Positions 1 through 5,650 of a DNA stretch of 6,977 bases are shown one piece after another (position 1 is the stretch's first letter; each line of letters begins with the position of its first letter). The notes under the pieces were generated by a model that did no database searches, was not told the origin of the DNA, and worked only from the letters and a program-made list of their open reading frames with translations. A program made the position numbers and the translations under genes. Source of the stretch: Dehalococcoidia bacterium UBA5629 (GTDB lineage Bacteria > Chloroflexota > Dehalococcoidia > GIF9 > UBA5629); assembly GCA_002421445.1 (NCBI GenBank), contig DIKB01000012.1, positions 1 through 6,977 on the forward strand. The letters are read 5' to 3'.

Positions 1-88
1 GAATGATCAGGATAACAGCGCGACGTACATGGCAAATATTCAGTGGCTCGTAGTTCTGATTCAGTACCAGAACCGGAAACTTAACCAT
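1..88 (-). CDS. HNH endonuclease family protein, N-terminal fragment (cut by window edge)
   Basis: Only the first 29 codons are present; the gene continues beyond base 1. The translation starts MVKFPVLVLNQNYEPLN and continues with a VRRAV segment. This matches the conserved N-terminus of a small HNH endonuclease family common in Actinobacteria and Chloroflexota, where a 'VLVLN..YEPLN....RRA' strand-turn-helix precedes the zinc-binding HNH nuclease core. The core itself (Cys pairs and the His-Asn-His residues) lies outside the window, so catalytic competence cannot be judged. ATG at 88 is preceded by GAGGT (minus strand of 96-100) at a 7-base spacing, which supports the start. It is separated from the replication operon by 182 non-coding bases and appears to have its own promoter. 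The family assignment comes from recognising the N-terminal motif only. Its cellular role (repair, defence or other) is not known from this sequence. Confidence 0.72.
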   Translation of the reverse strand, partial: MVKFPVLVLNQNYEPLNICHVRRAVILII

Positions 89-95
89 TGTTGGT

Positions 96-123
96 ACCTC
101 TACCGGTTTACGCTATTGTATCA
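96..123 (-). promoter_or_regulatory. Extended -10 promoter and ribosome binding site for the HNH gene
   Basis: On the minus strand the bases 123 to 115 read TGATACAAT. This is a TG-n extended -10 motif plus a hexamer one base away from TATAAT. No convincing -35 lies 16-18 bases upstream; the nearest TTGA-like hexamer (142-147) is 21 bases away. That is typical of promoters that rely on the extended -10. The ribosome binding site GAGGT follows at 96-100. The predicted leader is only about 20 bases. Confidence 0.42.
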
Positions 124-244
124 CGGACTCTATCGCAAAATCATCAAAGGCAATTGTGAAAAACATGACACCATGTCGTTCAGTAAGTATCCCGCCAGTT
201 TCAGCTAATGAGTGCATCGAGATCGTATTGCCAAAACCGGAATC

Positions 245-268
245 CCCGCTTATCAGGGCGAAAGCGGG
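245..268 (-). terminator. Stem-loop just after the helicase-loader gene, possible terminator
   Basis: CCCGCTT (245-251) and AAGCGGG (262-268) are perfect 7-base inverted arms with a 10-base loop. They begin three bases after the loader stop codon, in the right place to end the rplI-dnaB-dnaD-loader transcript. On the minus strand the stem is followed by GATTCCGGTTTTGG, so the uridine tract is short and interrupted. It is a weak intrinsic terminator by the usual rules and may instead be a 3'-end stabilising hairpin. A second, weaker hairpin on the same strand lies at 158-176 (ACATG-GTGT-CATGT followed by five T). The rest of 89-270 shows no gene. Confidence 0.4.
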
Positions 269-270
269 CG

Positions 271-1638
271 CTACTTTCTTCTGACTCTGGATTTTGTATC
301 TCCACGATAATCAGGCGCTAAAATATTAAACACCATGCTGATAGTCGGATCCACCATCCGGGAGCTTAACCTGCTCTCGATATCGTCAAGTGAAAAACAG
401 GTAGTGATCACCGTAGCCAGCCTGGCATTGTAGCGATAGTTCATAAGCTGATATAGCTTCGCCTGAGCCCAGGATGTCGCCGATTGTTCTCCGAACTCAT
501 CGAGGATCAGCACCTCGCATTTTTTAATTTCCTCAAACAGCTCATCGGAAGAAACGGCGCTTTCAGGACTGAATGCAGCCCGCAGGTGATCCAGCAGATC
601 AGCCACGACTATAAACAGGGGAGACTTACCAGAGCGCTTCAAATAATTAGCGATCGCCGCAGCCAGATGCGTTTTGCCGCAGCCGTTAATGCCCTGAAAA
701 ACCAACCACCCCTCCGGCGACTGAGCGAAGTTCATGGCGATTTTCAAGGCCTGCTCCAGATTCTGACGCTCTTCAAGCGGCAAATTCAAACGTTTCGGAT
801 TAAAACTCTCAAACGTCATGTCCTTCAGCTCCGGCAAATCCAGAGTTGAAAGCTTCTGTAGAGAATGTAAAACCGCAGCGCCAAGGATGAACAGGCGGCA
901 AAAGTCATCATCAACCATATGTCCGCGGACAGCCTCATCAACGTCTTCAACTGTAGTGGTCGTAATTACCGTGGACAGCTGAGCGTTATAGCGATAGTGC
1001 AATAGCTGTTCCAACTTGCCTTTTCCCCAGGGAGTAGCAGCGCCCGTATCCAGATCATCCAGCACCAGCAGGGCTATCGTCTTCACTCTCTCAAAAAGCT
1101 CATCGTGCTGCATATCTGCATTCGGATTGAATGCAGTACGCAGATGATCGAGCAAATCAGCCGTGCTGATATAAAAGACAGGACGACCTGTACGCAACTG
1201 TTCATTGGCAATAGCACAGGCCAGATGTGTCTTGCCGCTATTTGCCGGACCTGTAAATACAAGCCAGCCCTTCGGCTCCTGAGCAAAAGATTTCGCCGCC
1301 TGATACGCCGCCGCAAACTGGCTATCAGCCGTCGGTTGTTTTTTTCCGTCTAGCAGCAGCGTATCGAAACTAAGCCGCGACAGCGCACTCAAATTGCTCA
1401 GCTTTTGAATGCGCGCCAGCTTCTCCTGCTGAAAATCAGCATCAGTACATTTGCACGGCACTACTCTGGTAAAGTCAGTTTTACCCGTAGGCAGCACCGG
1501 ATACACAAACCGTGCACCGCCGCAGAGAGGGCAAACGTCCTCAGACTGATCCCTACCGCTGGACCATGTGCCCGTATTTTCCCTGGATATATTTATCTCG
1601 GTCATCGTCTTTTTTATTATGTCGTCGAGCCGTTCCAT
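271..1638 (-). CDS. Tandem AAA+ DnaC/DnaI-like helicase loader with N-terminal zinc finger
   Basis: 455 residues. An N-terminal Cys cluster (C36-x2-C39, then C62-x-C64) looks like a zinc-binding knuckle, as found in DnaI-type loaders. Two DnaC/IstB-type AAA+ modules follow. Module 1 has Walker A GPANSGKTH at 130-138, Walker B LLVLDD at 190-195 and sensor-1 strand TVITT at 223-227. Module 2 has Walker A GINGCGKTH at 316-324, Walker B VLILDE at 376-381 and TVITT at 409-413. The modules align without gaps over 118-229 versus 304-415 (about 61 of 112 identical by hand count). Module 2 ends with an SRLSSRM segment carrying R423 and R427, the place of the arginine finger and sensor 2; module 1 has A236 and H240 there. 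Normal loaders have one AAA+ module and 200-310 residues, so this is a fused duplicate. The inferred role is loading DnaB at origins or restart sites. IS21 IstB helpers share the fold, but no istA is present and dnaB and a DnaD-like gene adjoin. The start at 1638 is chosen for its GAAGG at 1647-1651; it lies inside the preceding gene. Confidence 0.88.
   Translation of the reverse strand: MERLDDIIKKTMTEINISRENTGTWSSGRDQSEDVCPLCGGARFVYPVLPTGKTDFTRVVPCKCTDADFQQEKLARIQKLSNLSALSRLSFDTLLLDGKKQPTADSQFAAAYQAAKSFAQEPKGWLVFTGPANSGKTHLACAIANEQLRTGRPVFYISTADLLDHLRTAFNPNADMQHDELFERVKTIALLVLDDLDTGAATPWGKGKLEQLLHYRYNAQLSTVITTTTVEDVDEAVRGHMVDDDFCRLFILGAAVLHSLQKLSTLDLPELKDMTFESFNPKRLNLPLEERQNLEQALKIAMNFAQSPEGWLVFQGINGCGKTHLAAAIANYLKRSGKSPLFIVVADLLDHLRAAFSPESAVSSDELFEEIKKCEVLILDEFGEQSATSWAQAKLYQLMNYRYNARLATVITTCFSLDDIESRLSSRMVDPTISMVFNILAPDYRGDTKSRVRRK
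1553..1638 (-). other. 86-base out-of-frame overlap of the DnaD-like and loader genes
   Basis: The loader ATG (1638) precedes the stop of the DnaD-like gene (1553-1555) in another reading frame. The alternative loader start at Met12 (1605) has only an A-rich upstream stretch without a ribosome binding site and would still leave a 53-base overlap. No ATG, GTG or TTG between Met12 and the Cys36 zinc knuckle is available in frame. The overlap is therefore hard to avoid if the zinc knuckle is part of the protein. It codes for the hydrophilic tail of the DnaD-like protein and the non-conserved N-terminus of the loader, so the dual coding carries little constraint. Confidence 0.75.
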
Positions 1639-2269
1639 CGTCTTTACCTTCAGCAGCCCATCGTTGCAAAATTTTCACGATATACTTCCAATTTCGCTTG
1701 TTTAATGTTACCGCTTCTTTAAATGCGCTATCAATCCAGTCCTCAGGATATCGCTGCTCGGCATCCTGAAGCTCCTGTGCAATGATCGGTGTCAACATCC
1801 CGATATTCTGTTCATAGAGAGCAAAGATATTCGGCCGGGGTGCAGCTTCCTCCGCACGATCGGCAACAGGGATCAAACCGGGCAATTGTATCTCACCGTG
1901 TTCAATCTTCTCAATCGCCTTCCTGCCTTCGTCATTATTGATCACGTATACGTTCTCCGTATGCCCTTCTCCTTCACAACGAACATGAAGCAATACACCG
2001 TGAGCGACTGCACCGTCCAGAGCCAGCTTCACCGCATCACGATTATCCTGCCATCCCAGCGCTGCATTAAATACCTCATCCGCAAAAAGCTCTTTTGAGG
2101 TAACAAAGCGCGGGTAGCCGCGCCGGTATGCCAGCAGCCAGAAGACATACAGCACTGTCTTCAATTCGACGGTATCGCTAATGTCGGACATCGCCTGAGT
2201 AAAGAACAGATTCGGCACCGGCGTTACATCGGCTCGTGCAGGAAAGCCCGCAAATGGTTTTTTGCTCAT
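1553..2269 (-). CDS. DnaD-like primosome / replication initiation protein
   Basis: 238 residues, cytoplasmic. The first part (about 15-120) reads like a winged-helix domain: hydrophobic helices around 35-48, a helix at 75-90, and a basic-to-hydrophobic beta hairpin at 92-110. After a Pro/Ala/Glu-rich linker (130-146) comes a typical DnaD/DnaB_2 C-terminal domain (147-208) ending in Y196-x3-I200-x3-W204, the YxxxIxxxW signature of DnaD/DnaB-type initiation proteins that contact DNA and partners. The tail (209-238) is charged and probably disordered. In Firmicutes such proteins recruit helicase and loader to DnaA-bound origins or PriA-bound forks. The same role is inferred here from its place between dnaB and the loader. 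The ATG at 2269 is 15 bases behind the dnaB stop, and its Shine-Dalgarno is poor (AGTGAG), which suggests coupled translation. Its last 86 bases overlap the loader gene. Confidence 0.83.
   Translation of the reverse strand: MSKKPFAGFPARADVTPVPNLFFTQAMSDISDTVELKTVLYVFWLLAYRRGYPRFVTSKELFADEVFNAALGWQDNRDAVKLALDGAVAHGVLLHVRCEGEGHTENVYVINNDEGRKAIEKIEHGEIQLPGLIPVADRAEEAAPRPNIFALYEQNIGMLTPIIAQELQDAEQRYPEDWIDSAFKEAVTLNKRNWKYIVKILQRWAAEGKDDGTARRHNKKDDDRDKYIQGKYGHMVQR
1647..1651 (-). promoter_or_regulatory. Ribosome binding site deciding the loader start
   Basis: GAAGG on the minus strand sits 8 bases before the ATG at 1638, inside the DnaD-like coding region. The competing ATG at 1605 has no such motif upstream. 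Confidence 0.55.
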
Positions 2270-2284
2270 TGAATCGCACTCACT

Positions 2285-3664
2285 TTAGAGAGAGGGTATC
2301 GGCCTGCTCTCATTGAAATCGCGGAATCTGGTGATTCGAGAGTCAAACTGTAACTTCACCTCACCCGTCGGCCCGTTGCGGTGTTTGGCAATATTCACAT
2401 CAACCACACCTTCGGGATACGGCTCGCCATCAAGGATATGCTCCTTATCCCATTCCTCTTTGCTCATCCCTTTATCAGCTCTGTCCATCAGAATAACCAC
2501 ATCCGCATCCTGTTCGATGCTACCGCTTTCGCGGAGATCTGAAAGCTGCGGCTTATGAGATTCACGCCTATCAGGAGCGCGGCTGAGCTGTGACAATGCC
2601 AGCACAGGAACATCCATTTCCCTCGCCAGCGCCTTCAACGACCGGGTTATATCCCCCACCTCCAGAGCACGGGTTTCAGGCCTGCCATCGCTGCTGCGGA
2701 TGAGCTGCAGATAGTCCACCACCACCAGATTGAGTTCATTGGCAAAATGCAGTTGCCTGGTCTTGCTTCGCATTTCCATCGTCTTAAGCATCGGGGAGTC
2801 ATCAATAAATATCTCCCCCTTTCCCAACTCGCCGCTGGCATTCATTATCCGTTCCTGTTCTTCCTCGGTGAAATTGCCCAGCCGTACTCGCTGAGAAGGA
2901 ACACGTGCCTCCGCAGAAAGCAACCGCTGCACCAATTCCTGCTTGGACATCTCAAGACTGAACAGCGCAACGCAAGCTTTATCATTAAGAGCAGCATTCC
3001 GCACTATATTCAAAGCCAGACTGGTCTTGCCCATGCTGGTGCGGGCAGCAAGAATAATCAAATTTGAACGCTGCATTCCGATAAGCAGATTATCAATCGC
3101 CGCAAACCCCGTCGGCATATACCGGCTTCGTTCGTAATCATCGTCCGGATGTCTTGTCTCGTCAAAATAATCCCGCAGTACGTCCTGAATCGGGACAAAA
3201 TCACCCCGCTCTCTCCTTTCCTTAACCTTAAACAGGATATCCTCAGCCTCGATGAGCGCGTTATCCACATTTGGGTCAGCGCGATATCCGATCGCTGAGA
3301 TTTTCGTTGCAGCACTGATCAGCCTGCGCATTGTTGCCAGGCGTGAAACTATCTGGCCATAGTCTTCAATATGAAGCGAGGTCGGGACAATAGACACCAG
3401 ATGACTGAGATATGAGGCTCCGCCCACAAGCTCCAGCCTGTTATCATGCGCCAGCTCCTGAGCAACGGTTATCTGGTTGATTCCAACGTTACGCTCATAA
3501 AGACGGCGGCAGACATCGTAAATCACCTTATTCTGCTCGGAAAAGAAATCATCCGGCTTAAGAAACGCGTCGATATGCGCTATCATCTCCCCGTCAATGA
3601 GGAGAGACCCGACTACCGACTCTTCCGCCGGCAGGTCATACGGAGGGAGCTTATCGTCAATCAT
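2285..3664 (-). CDS. dnaB: Replicative DNA helicase DnaB
   Basis: 459 residues, the usual size, with no intein. It is the hexameric 5'-3' fork helicase that unwinds DNA by ATP hydrolysis and binds primase through its N-terminal domain. The N-terminal helical domain covers about 7-105 (starting LPPYDLPAEESVVGSLL), a linker helix 130-150, and the RecA-like ATPase about 180-450. Visible motifs are Walker A SMGKTS (210-215), catalytic Glu in FSLEMS (E238), Walker B VVVDYLQLI (D317), the LSQLSR sensor loop (Q359), the LRESGSIEQDADVV motif (377-390), and K427/R429 in KHRNGPTG, the trans-acting arginine-finger region. The Walker A has Thr209 where most DnaB proteins have Pro (RPSMGKT). ATG at 3664 follows the rplI stop by 14 bases, and the AAGGGA that overlaps that stop can serve as ribosome binding site. 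It is transcribed with rplI and the two loader-type genes downstream. Confidence 0.97.
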   Translation of the reverse strand: MIDDKLPPYDLPAEESVVGSLLIDGEMIAHIDAFLKPDDFFSEQNKVIYDVCRRLYERNVGINQITVAQELAHDNRLELVGGASYLSHLVSIVPTSLHIEDYGQIVSRLATMRRLISAATKISAIGYRADPNVDNALIEAEDILFKVKERRERGDFVPIQDVLRDYFDETRHPDDDYERSRYMPTGFAAIDNLLIGMQRSNLIILAARTSMGKTSLALNIVRNAALNDKACVALFSLEMSKQELVQRLLSAEARVPSQRVRLGNFTEEEQERIMNASGELGKGEIFIDDSPMLKTMEMRSKTRQLHFANELNLVVVDYLQLIRSSDGRPETRALEVGDITRSLKALAREMDVPVLALSQLSRAPDRRESHKPQLSDLRESGSIEQDADVVILMDRADKGMSKEEWDKEHILDGEPYPEGVVDVNIAKHRNGPTGEVKLQFDSRITRFRDFNESRPIPSL

Positions 3665-3678
3665 CCCTGTTCAGTCCC

Positions 3679-4173
3679 TTACGCTTTCTTCTTCGGTTTT
3701 TTAACCTTTTCTTCCTTAACCTTCTCTTCCTTCGCCCCAATGATGACCGTCACTTTCGCTTCGGCATCCTTGCCATAGCGGATAACGACCTCATGAGTTC
3801 CCAGAGTATGCAACGGCTCAGTCAACGCCACCATCCGCTTATCAACATCAATGTCGATTTGCTTCGAAAGCTCGGTTGCAATATCGGCCGAGGTAATCGA
3901 ACCATGCAGTCTTCCCTTGGTTCCGGCCCGGGCAGAAAACCTCAATTCCTTCCCGCTGATCTGTTGCAACAGTGCATTAATTTCAGATTCATGATGAACC
4001 TTCCGCCGTTCCTCCACCTTCTCCCAGTTCTCACGTTCTTTCACATTTGTACCGCTGGCAGGCATCGCCAGCCCACGGGGCAACAGGTAATGCATTGCAT
4101 ACCCATCCGCCACATCCTTAATCTCGCCTTTCTTTCCTTTACTCGAAACATCCTTTGTGAAGATAACCTTCAT
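3679..4173 (-). CDS. rplI: Large-subunit ribosomal protein bL9
   Basis: 164 residues. bL9 binds 23S rRNA near the L1 stalk and spans two globular domains joined by a long helix. The N-terminal domain shows the family signature [28 protein letters not shown] stretch around residues 13-36. The connecting helix is 43-75, and the C-terminal domain (76-145) has the conserved [13 protein letters not shown] segment. The family normally ends near residue 148; here a Lys/Glu tail (146-164) follows, built partly from a repeated EEKVK unit. ATG at 4173 has GGAGG at 4184-4188, 10 bases upstream. It is the first gene of the replication operon; rplI beside dnaB is a widespread bacterial arrangement. Confidence is high from motif and context. 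Confidence 0.96.
   Translation of the reverse strand: MKVIFTKDVSSKGKKGEIKDVADGYAMHYLLPRGLAMPASGTNVKERENWEKVEERRKVHHESEINALLQQISGKELRFSARAGTKGRLHGSITSADIATELSKQIDIDVDKRMVALTEPLHTLGTHEVVIRYGKDAEAKVTVIIGAKEEKVKEEKVKKPKKKA
3701..3730 (-). repeat. 15-base tandem repeat, two copies, in the rplI tail
   Basis: On the plus strand TTAACCTTTTCTTCC (3701-3715) is followed directly by TTAACCTTCTCTTCC (3716-3730), with one difference. The repeat is in frame and encodes the doubled EEKVK unit of the L9 C-terminal extension. It probably arose by slippage in the purine-rich coding strand. Confidence 0.8.
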
Positions 4174-4183
4174 GCCTGATATG

Positions 4184-4248
4184 CCTCCATACTAAAATAA
4201 TTTACTGATATAACGCTATTATACGCCTGAAAGCCGGAAAATCGTCAG
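4184..4248 (-). promoter_or_regulatory. Promoter and ribosome binding site of the rplI-dnaB-dnaD-loader operon
   Basis: On the minus strand a perfect TATAAT occupies 4223-4218. A CTGACG hexamer (4 of 6 to TTGACA) lies at 4248-4243, with a 19-base spacer that is longer than the ideal 17. Transcription would start near 4211 and leave a leader of about 38 bases carrying GGAGG at 4188-4184. The promoter fills most of the 80 bases between the amidohydrolase stop and rplI. No clear terminator separates the two units, so read-through from the amidohydrolase gene is possible. Confidence 0.55.
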
Positions 4249-4253
4249 CCTCT

Positions 4254-5444
4254 CTATTTGCTCAGCGACTGTTTGAACTCTGCGGTAACACTATTCAGCA
4301 GATTTTTATCATATAAAAGTCCGGCTACGGTCATCGCCAGCGCACTGGCGCCATCCAGCAATCCGGTATTGCCTCCATCCGATATTGCAGCTTCAGCAAA
4401 TTCCTCAGTATGCAATGATATCGCCGGGGGTGCAATAGCAATGGATGGATGTATAGACGGAACAACCTGACTGACGTTCCCCATATCCGTGCTTCCGAGA
4501 CGCCCCACAGCATCGAATGGTTCAAGCGGTCTGCGTAAAGATTCCAGATTCTCATAAAAAGCCCGTGCCAGACAGAAGTTATTGTTCATCGGAGCGTATA
4601 CAACATCACCCCACCGGTATTCAAACCGCGCCCCCGTAGCCAGTGCAGCTCCGGTAAAACAATCCAGCACCTTTCGTTTCAACTCTTCCAGATAATCCAT
4701 ATCGGCGCAGCGAACCATAAATTTCGCCGCACTATAGCCGGGAACAACATTAGCCGCCTCGCCGCCGCTGGTTATTATACCATGAATACGGGACTTTTCC
4801 CTGAGATGCTGCCGTAAGGAATTCACTCCGTTATAGGCGAGAATCATCGCATCCAGCGCATTAATACCCTGATCGGGATACGCTGCCGCATGAGCCTCCT
4901 TACCGAAAAATTCGATATCCAGATTGACACAGACAAGCGCTTCGGTCAGAACACGGTTACGCACCCCGGGATGCACCATCATCGCCACATCGATATCTGC
5001 AAAAACGCCGGCTTCGACCATGATCGCCTTCCCTCCATAAACCTCCTCGCCCGGCGTGCCGATAACCAGAATAGTACCGCCACAGACATTGACGGCGCGC
5101 CTGGCCGCAACAGCAGCACCGGCGGCAGCAGCAGCGATGATATTATGACCGCAGCCATGACCGATTCCCGGCAGCGCATCATATTCCGCCAGCAGAGCAA
5201 TCGATGGGCTGCCGCTCCCGTAAGAAGCTGTAAACGCCGTCTTCAGTCCACCACTCCCCGTCTCGATAGTAAACCCGTTCTTCTCCAGATACGCCGTCAG
5301 CAAAGCAACCGCATGCTCCTCGTGAAATGCCAGTTCCGGCTCATCATGAATACCGCAACTCAAGGCAATCAAATCGAAGCGCTGGTCATCGACGAGGGAT
5401 TTAACCTCCTGACGCAGCGTATCCAATGATAGATTCTTCCTCAT
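4254..5444 (-). CDS. M20-family amidohydrolase (ACY1L2/AbgB-like metallopeptidase)
   Basis: 396 residues, no signal peptide, so cytoplasmic. Family members are two-metal hydrolases that cut amide bonds of N-acylated amino acids, aminobenzoyl-glutamate or small dipeptides. The order is catalytic domain N-half (about 1-168), lid/dimerisation domain (about 170-282), catalytic C-half (about 283-380). Likely metal and catalytic residues visible are D89 region in LLAEYDALPG, C98 and H100 in GHGCGHN, E133-E134 in GTPGEEVYGGK, H158 in MMVHPG, H185 in GKEAHAA, and H345 in SLHTEEF. The GCGHN form, rather than CGHDxH, points to the PM20D2/AbgB-like branch. The substrate cannot be read from sequence. ATG at 5444 has AGGTG (5453-5457) 8 bases upstream. 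It lies 80 bases before rplI on the same strand, with its own promoter, and no functional tie to replication is evident. Confidence 0.9.
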   Translation of the reverse strand: MRKNLSLDTLRQEVKSLVDDQRFDLIALSCGIHDEPELAFHEEHAVALLTAYLEKNGFTIETGSGGLKTAFTASYGSGSPSIALLAEYDALPGIGHGCGHNIIAAAAAGAAVAARRAVNVCGGTILVIGTPGEEVYGGKAIMVEAGVFADIDVAMMVHPGVRNRVLTEALVCVNLDIEFFGKEAHAAAYPDQGINALDAMILAYNGVNSLRQHLREKSRIHGIITSGGEAANVVPGYSAAKFMVRCADMDYLEELKRKVLDCFTGAALATGARFEYRWGDVVYAPMNNNFCLARAFYENLESLRRPLEPFDAVGRLGSTDMGNVSQVVPSIHPSIAIAPPAISLHTEEFAEAAISDGGNTGLLDGASALAMTVAGLLYDKNLLNSVTAEFKQSLSK

Positions 5445-5462
5445 GATAAAAACACCTGAACC

Positions 5463-5482
5463 GAATATTCACTATAATATTC
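5463..5482. promoter_or_regulatory. Palindromic operator candidate over the amidohydrolase promoter
   Basis: GAATATT (5463-5469) and AATATTC (5476-5482) form a perfect 7-base inverted repeat around a 6-base centre. It covers the -10 hexamer (5474-5479) and the predicted start point (~5467). A dimeric repressor bound there would block this promoter. The motif is AT-rich, so chance occurrence is a real alternative. No regulator gene is in the window. Confidence 0.4.
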
Positions 5483-5502
5483 TATTGCATGGGGGGCGGC
5501 AA
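5474..5502 (-). promoter_or_regulatory. Promoter of the M20 amidohydrolase gene
   Basis: On the minus strand TTGCCG (5502-5497, 4 of 6 to the -35 consensus) and TATTAT (5479-5474, 5 of 6 to the -10 consensus) are separated by exactly 17 bases. The spacer begins with a run of six C. Transcription would start near 5467, giving a leader of about 22 bases with the AGGTG ribosome binding site. Confidence 0.6.
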
Positions 5503-5577
5503 GCGCTAGAGTTATATTATGTATTGTTATCGGACTTTTTTAGAGCATCCAGATGTTCACGATAAACAGGAGGAGCC
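5503..5577. other. Spacer between divergent promoters
   Basis: This AT-rich stretch between the two -35 boxes contains a partial repeat (GTTAT at 5511-5515 and 5526-5530 around ATTATGTATT) and AGGAGGAG at 5568-5575. The AGGAGGAG resembles a ribosome binding site but lies upstream of the predicted transcript. No gene or clear hairpin is seen. Confidence 0.4.
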
Positions 5578-5644
5578 TTGCAAGACTATACGGCTGCAGG
5601 TATAATTTCGAATATATTCATCGTTACTTCTTTCTCAGGGAGGT
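5578..5644 (+). promoter_or_regulatory. Promoter and strong ribosome binding site of the Fn3-repeat gene
   Basis: TTGCAA (5578-5583, 4 of 6) and a perfect TATAAT (5601-5606) are spaced by 17 bases. Transcription would begin near 5613. AGGGAGGT (5637-5644) ends 6 bases before the TTG at 5651, an excellent match to the 16S rRNA tail, and this is the main reason for choosing TTG as the start. The amidohydrolase and Fn3 genes are thus divergent with back-to-back promoters, their -35 boxes about 75 bases apart. Confidence 0.65.
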
Positions 5645-5650
5645 TCAGTA

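Noticed and set aside
158..176. ACATG-GTGT-CATGT hairpin with a T tract on the minus strand.
   Set aside because: The stem has only five mostly A/T-closed pairs and lies about 95 bases after the stop. It is too weak to call as a separate terminator.
484..849. Plus-strand open frame of 121 codons, with a similar one at 1105-1353.
   Set aside because: Both lie opposite the same part of the two loader modules. They resemble each other only because the sense gene is duplicated.
271..1638. Loader gene as an IS21-type IstB transposition helper.
   Set aside because: No istA transposase, terminal inverted repeats or target duplications are visible, and the gene is in an operon with dnaB and a DnaD-like gene.
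4170..4190. Six-codon minus-strand mini-ORF (MEAYQA) whose TGA overlaps the rplI ATG.
   Set aside because: It contains the rplI Shine-Dalgarno itself and has no ribosome binding site of its own, so it is most simply a chance frame.
4224..4253. Possible terminator after the amidohydrolase gene (GGCTGA ... TCAGGC).
   Set aside because: The arms mismatch, there is no T tract, and the same bases form the -35 region of the rplI promoter.
4890..5429. Plus-strand open frame of 179 codons.
   Set aside because: It is antisense to the M20 amidohydrolase, which has intact catalytic motifs. The antisense translation is low in family-like patterns and has no convincing ribosome binding site.
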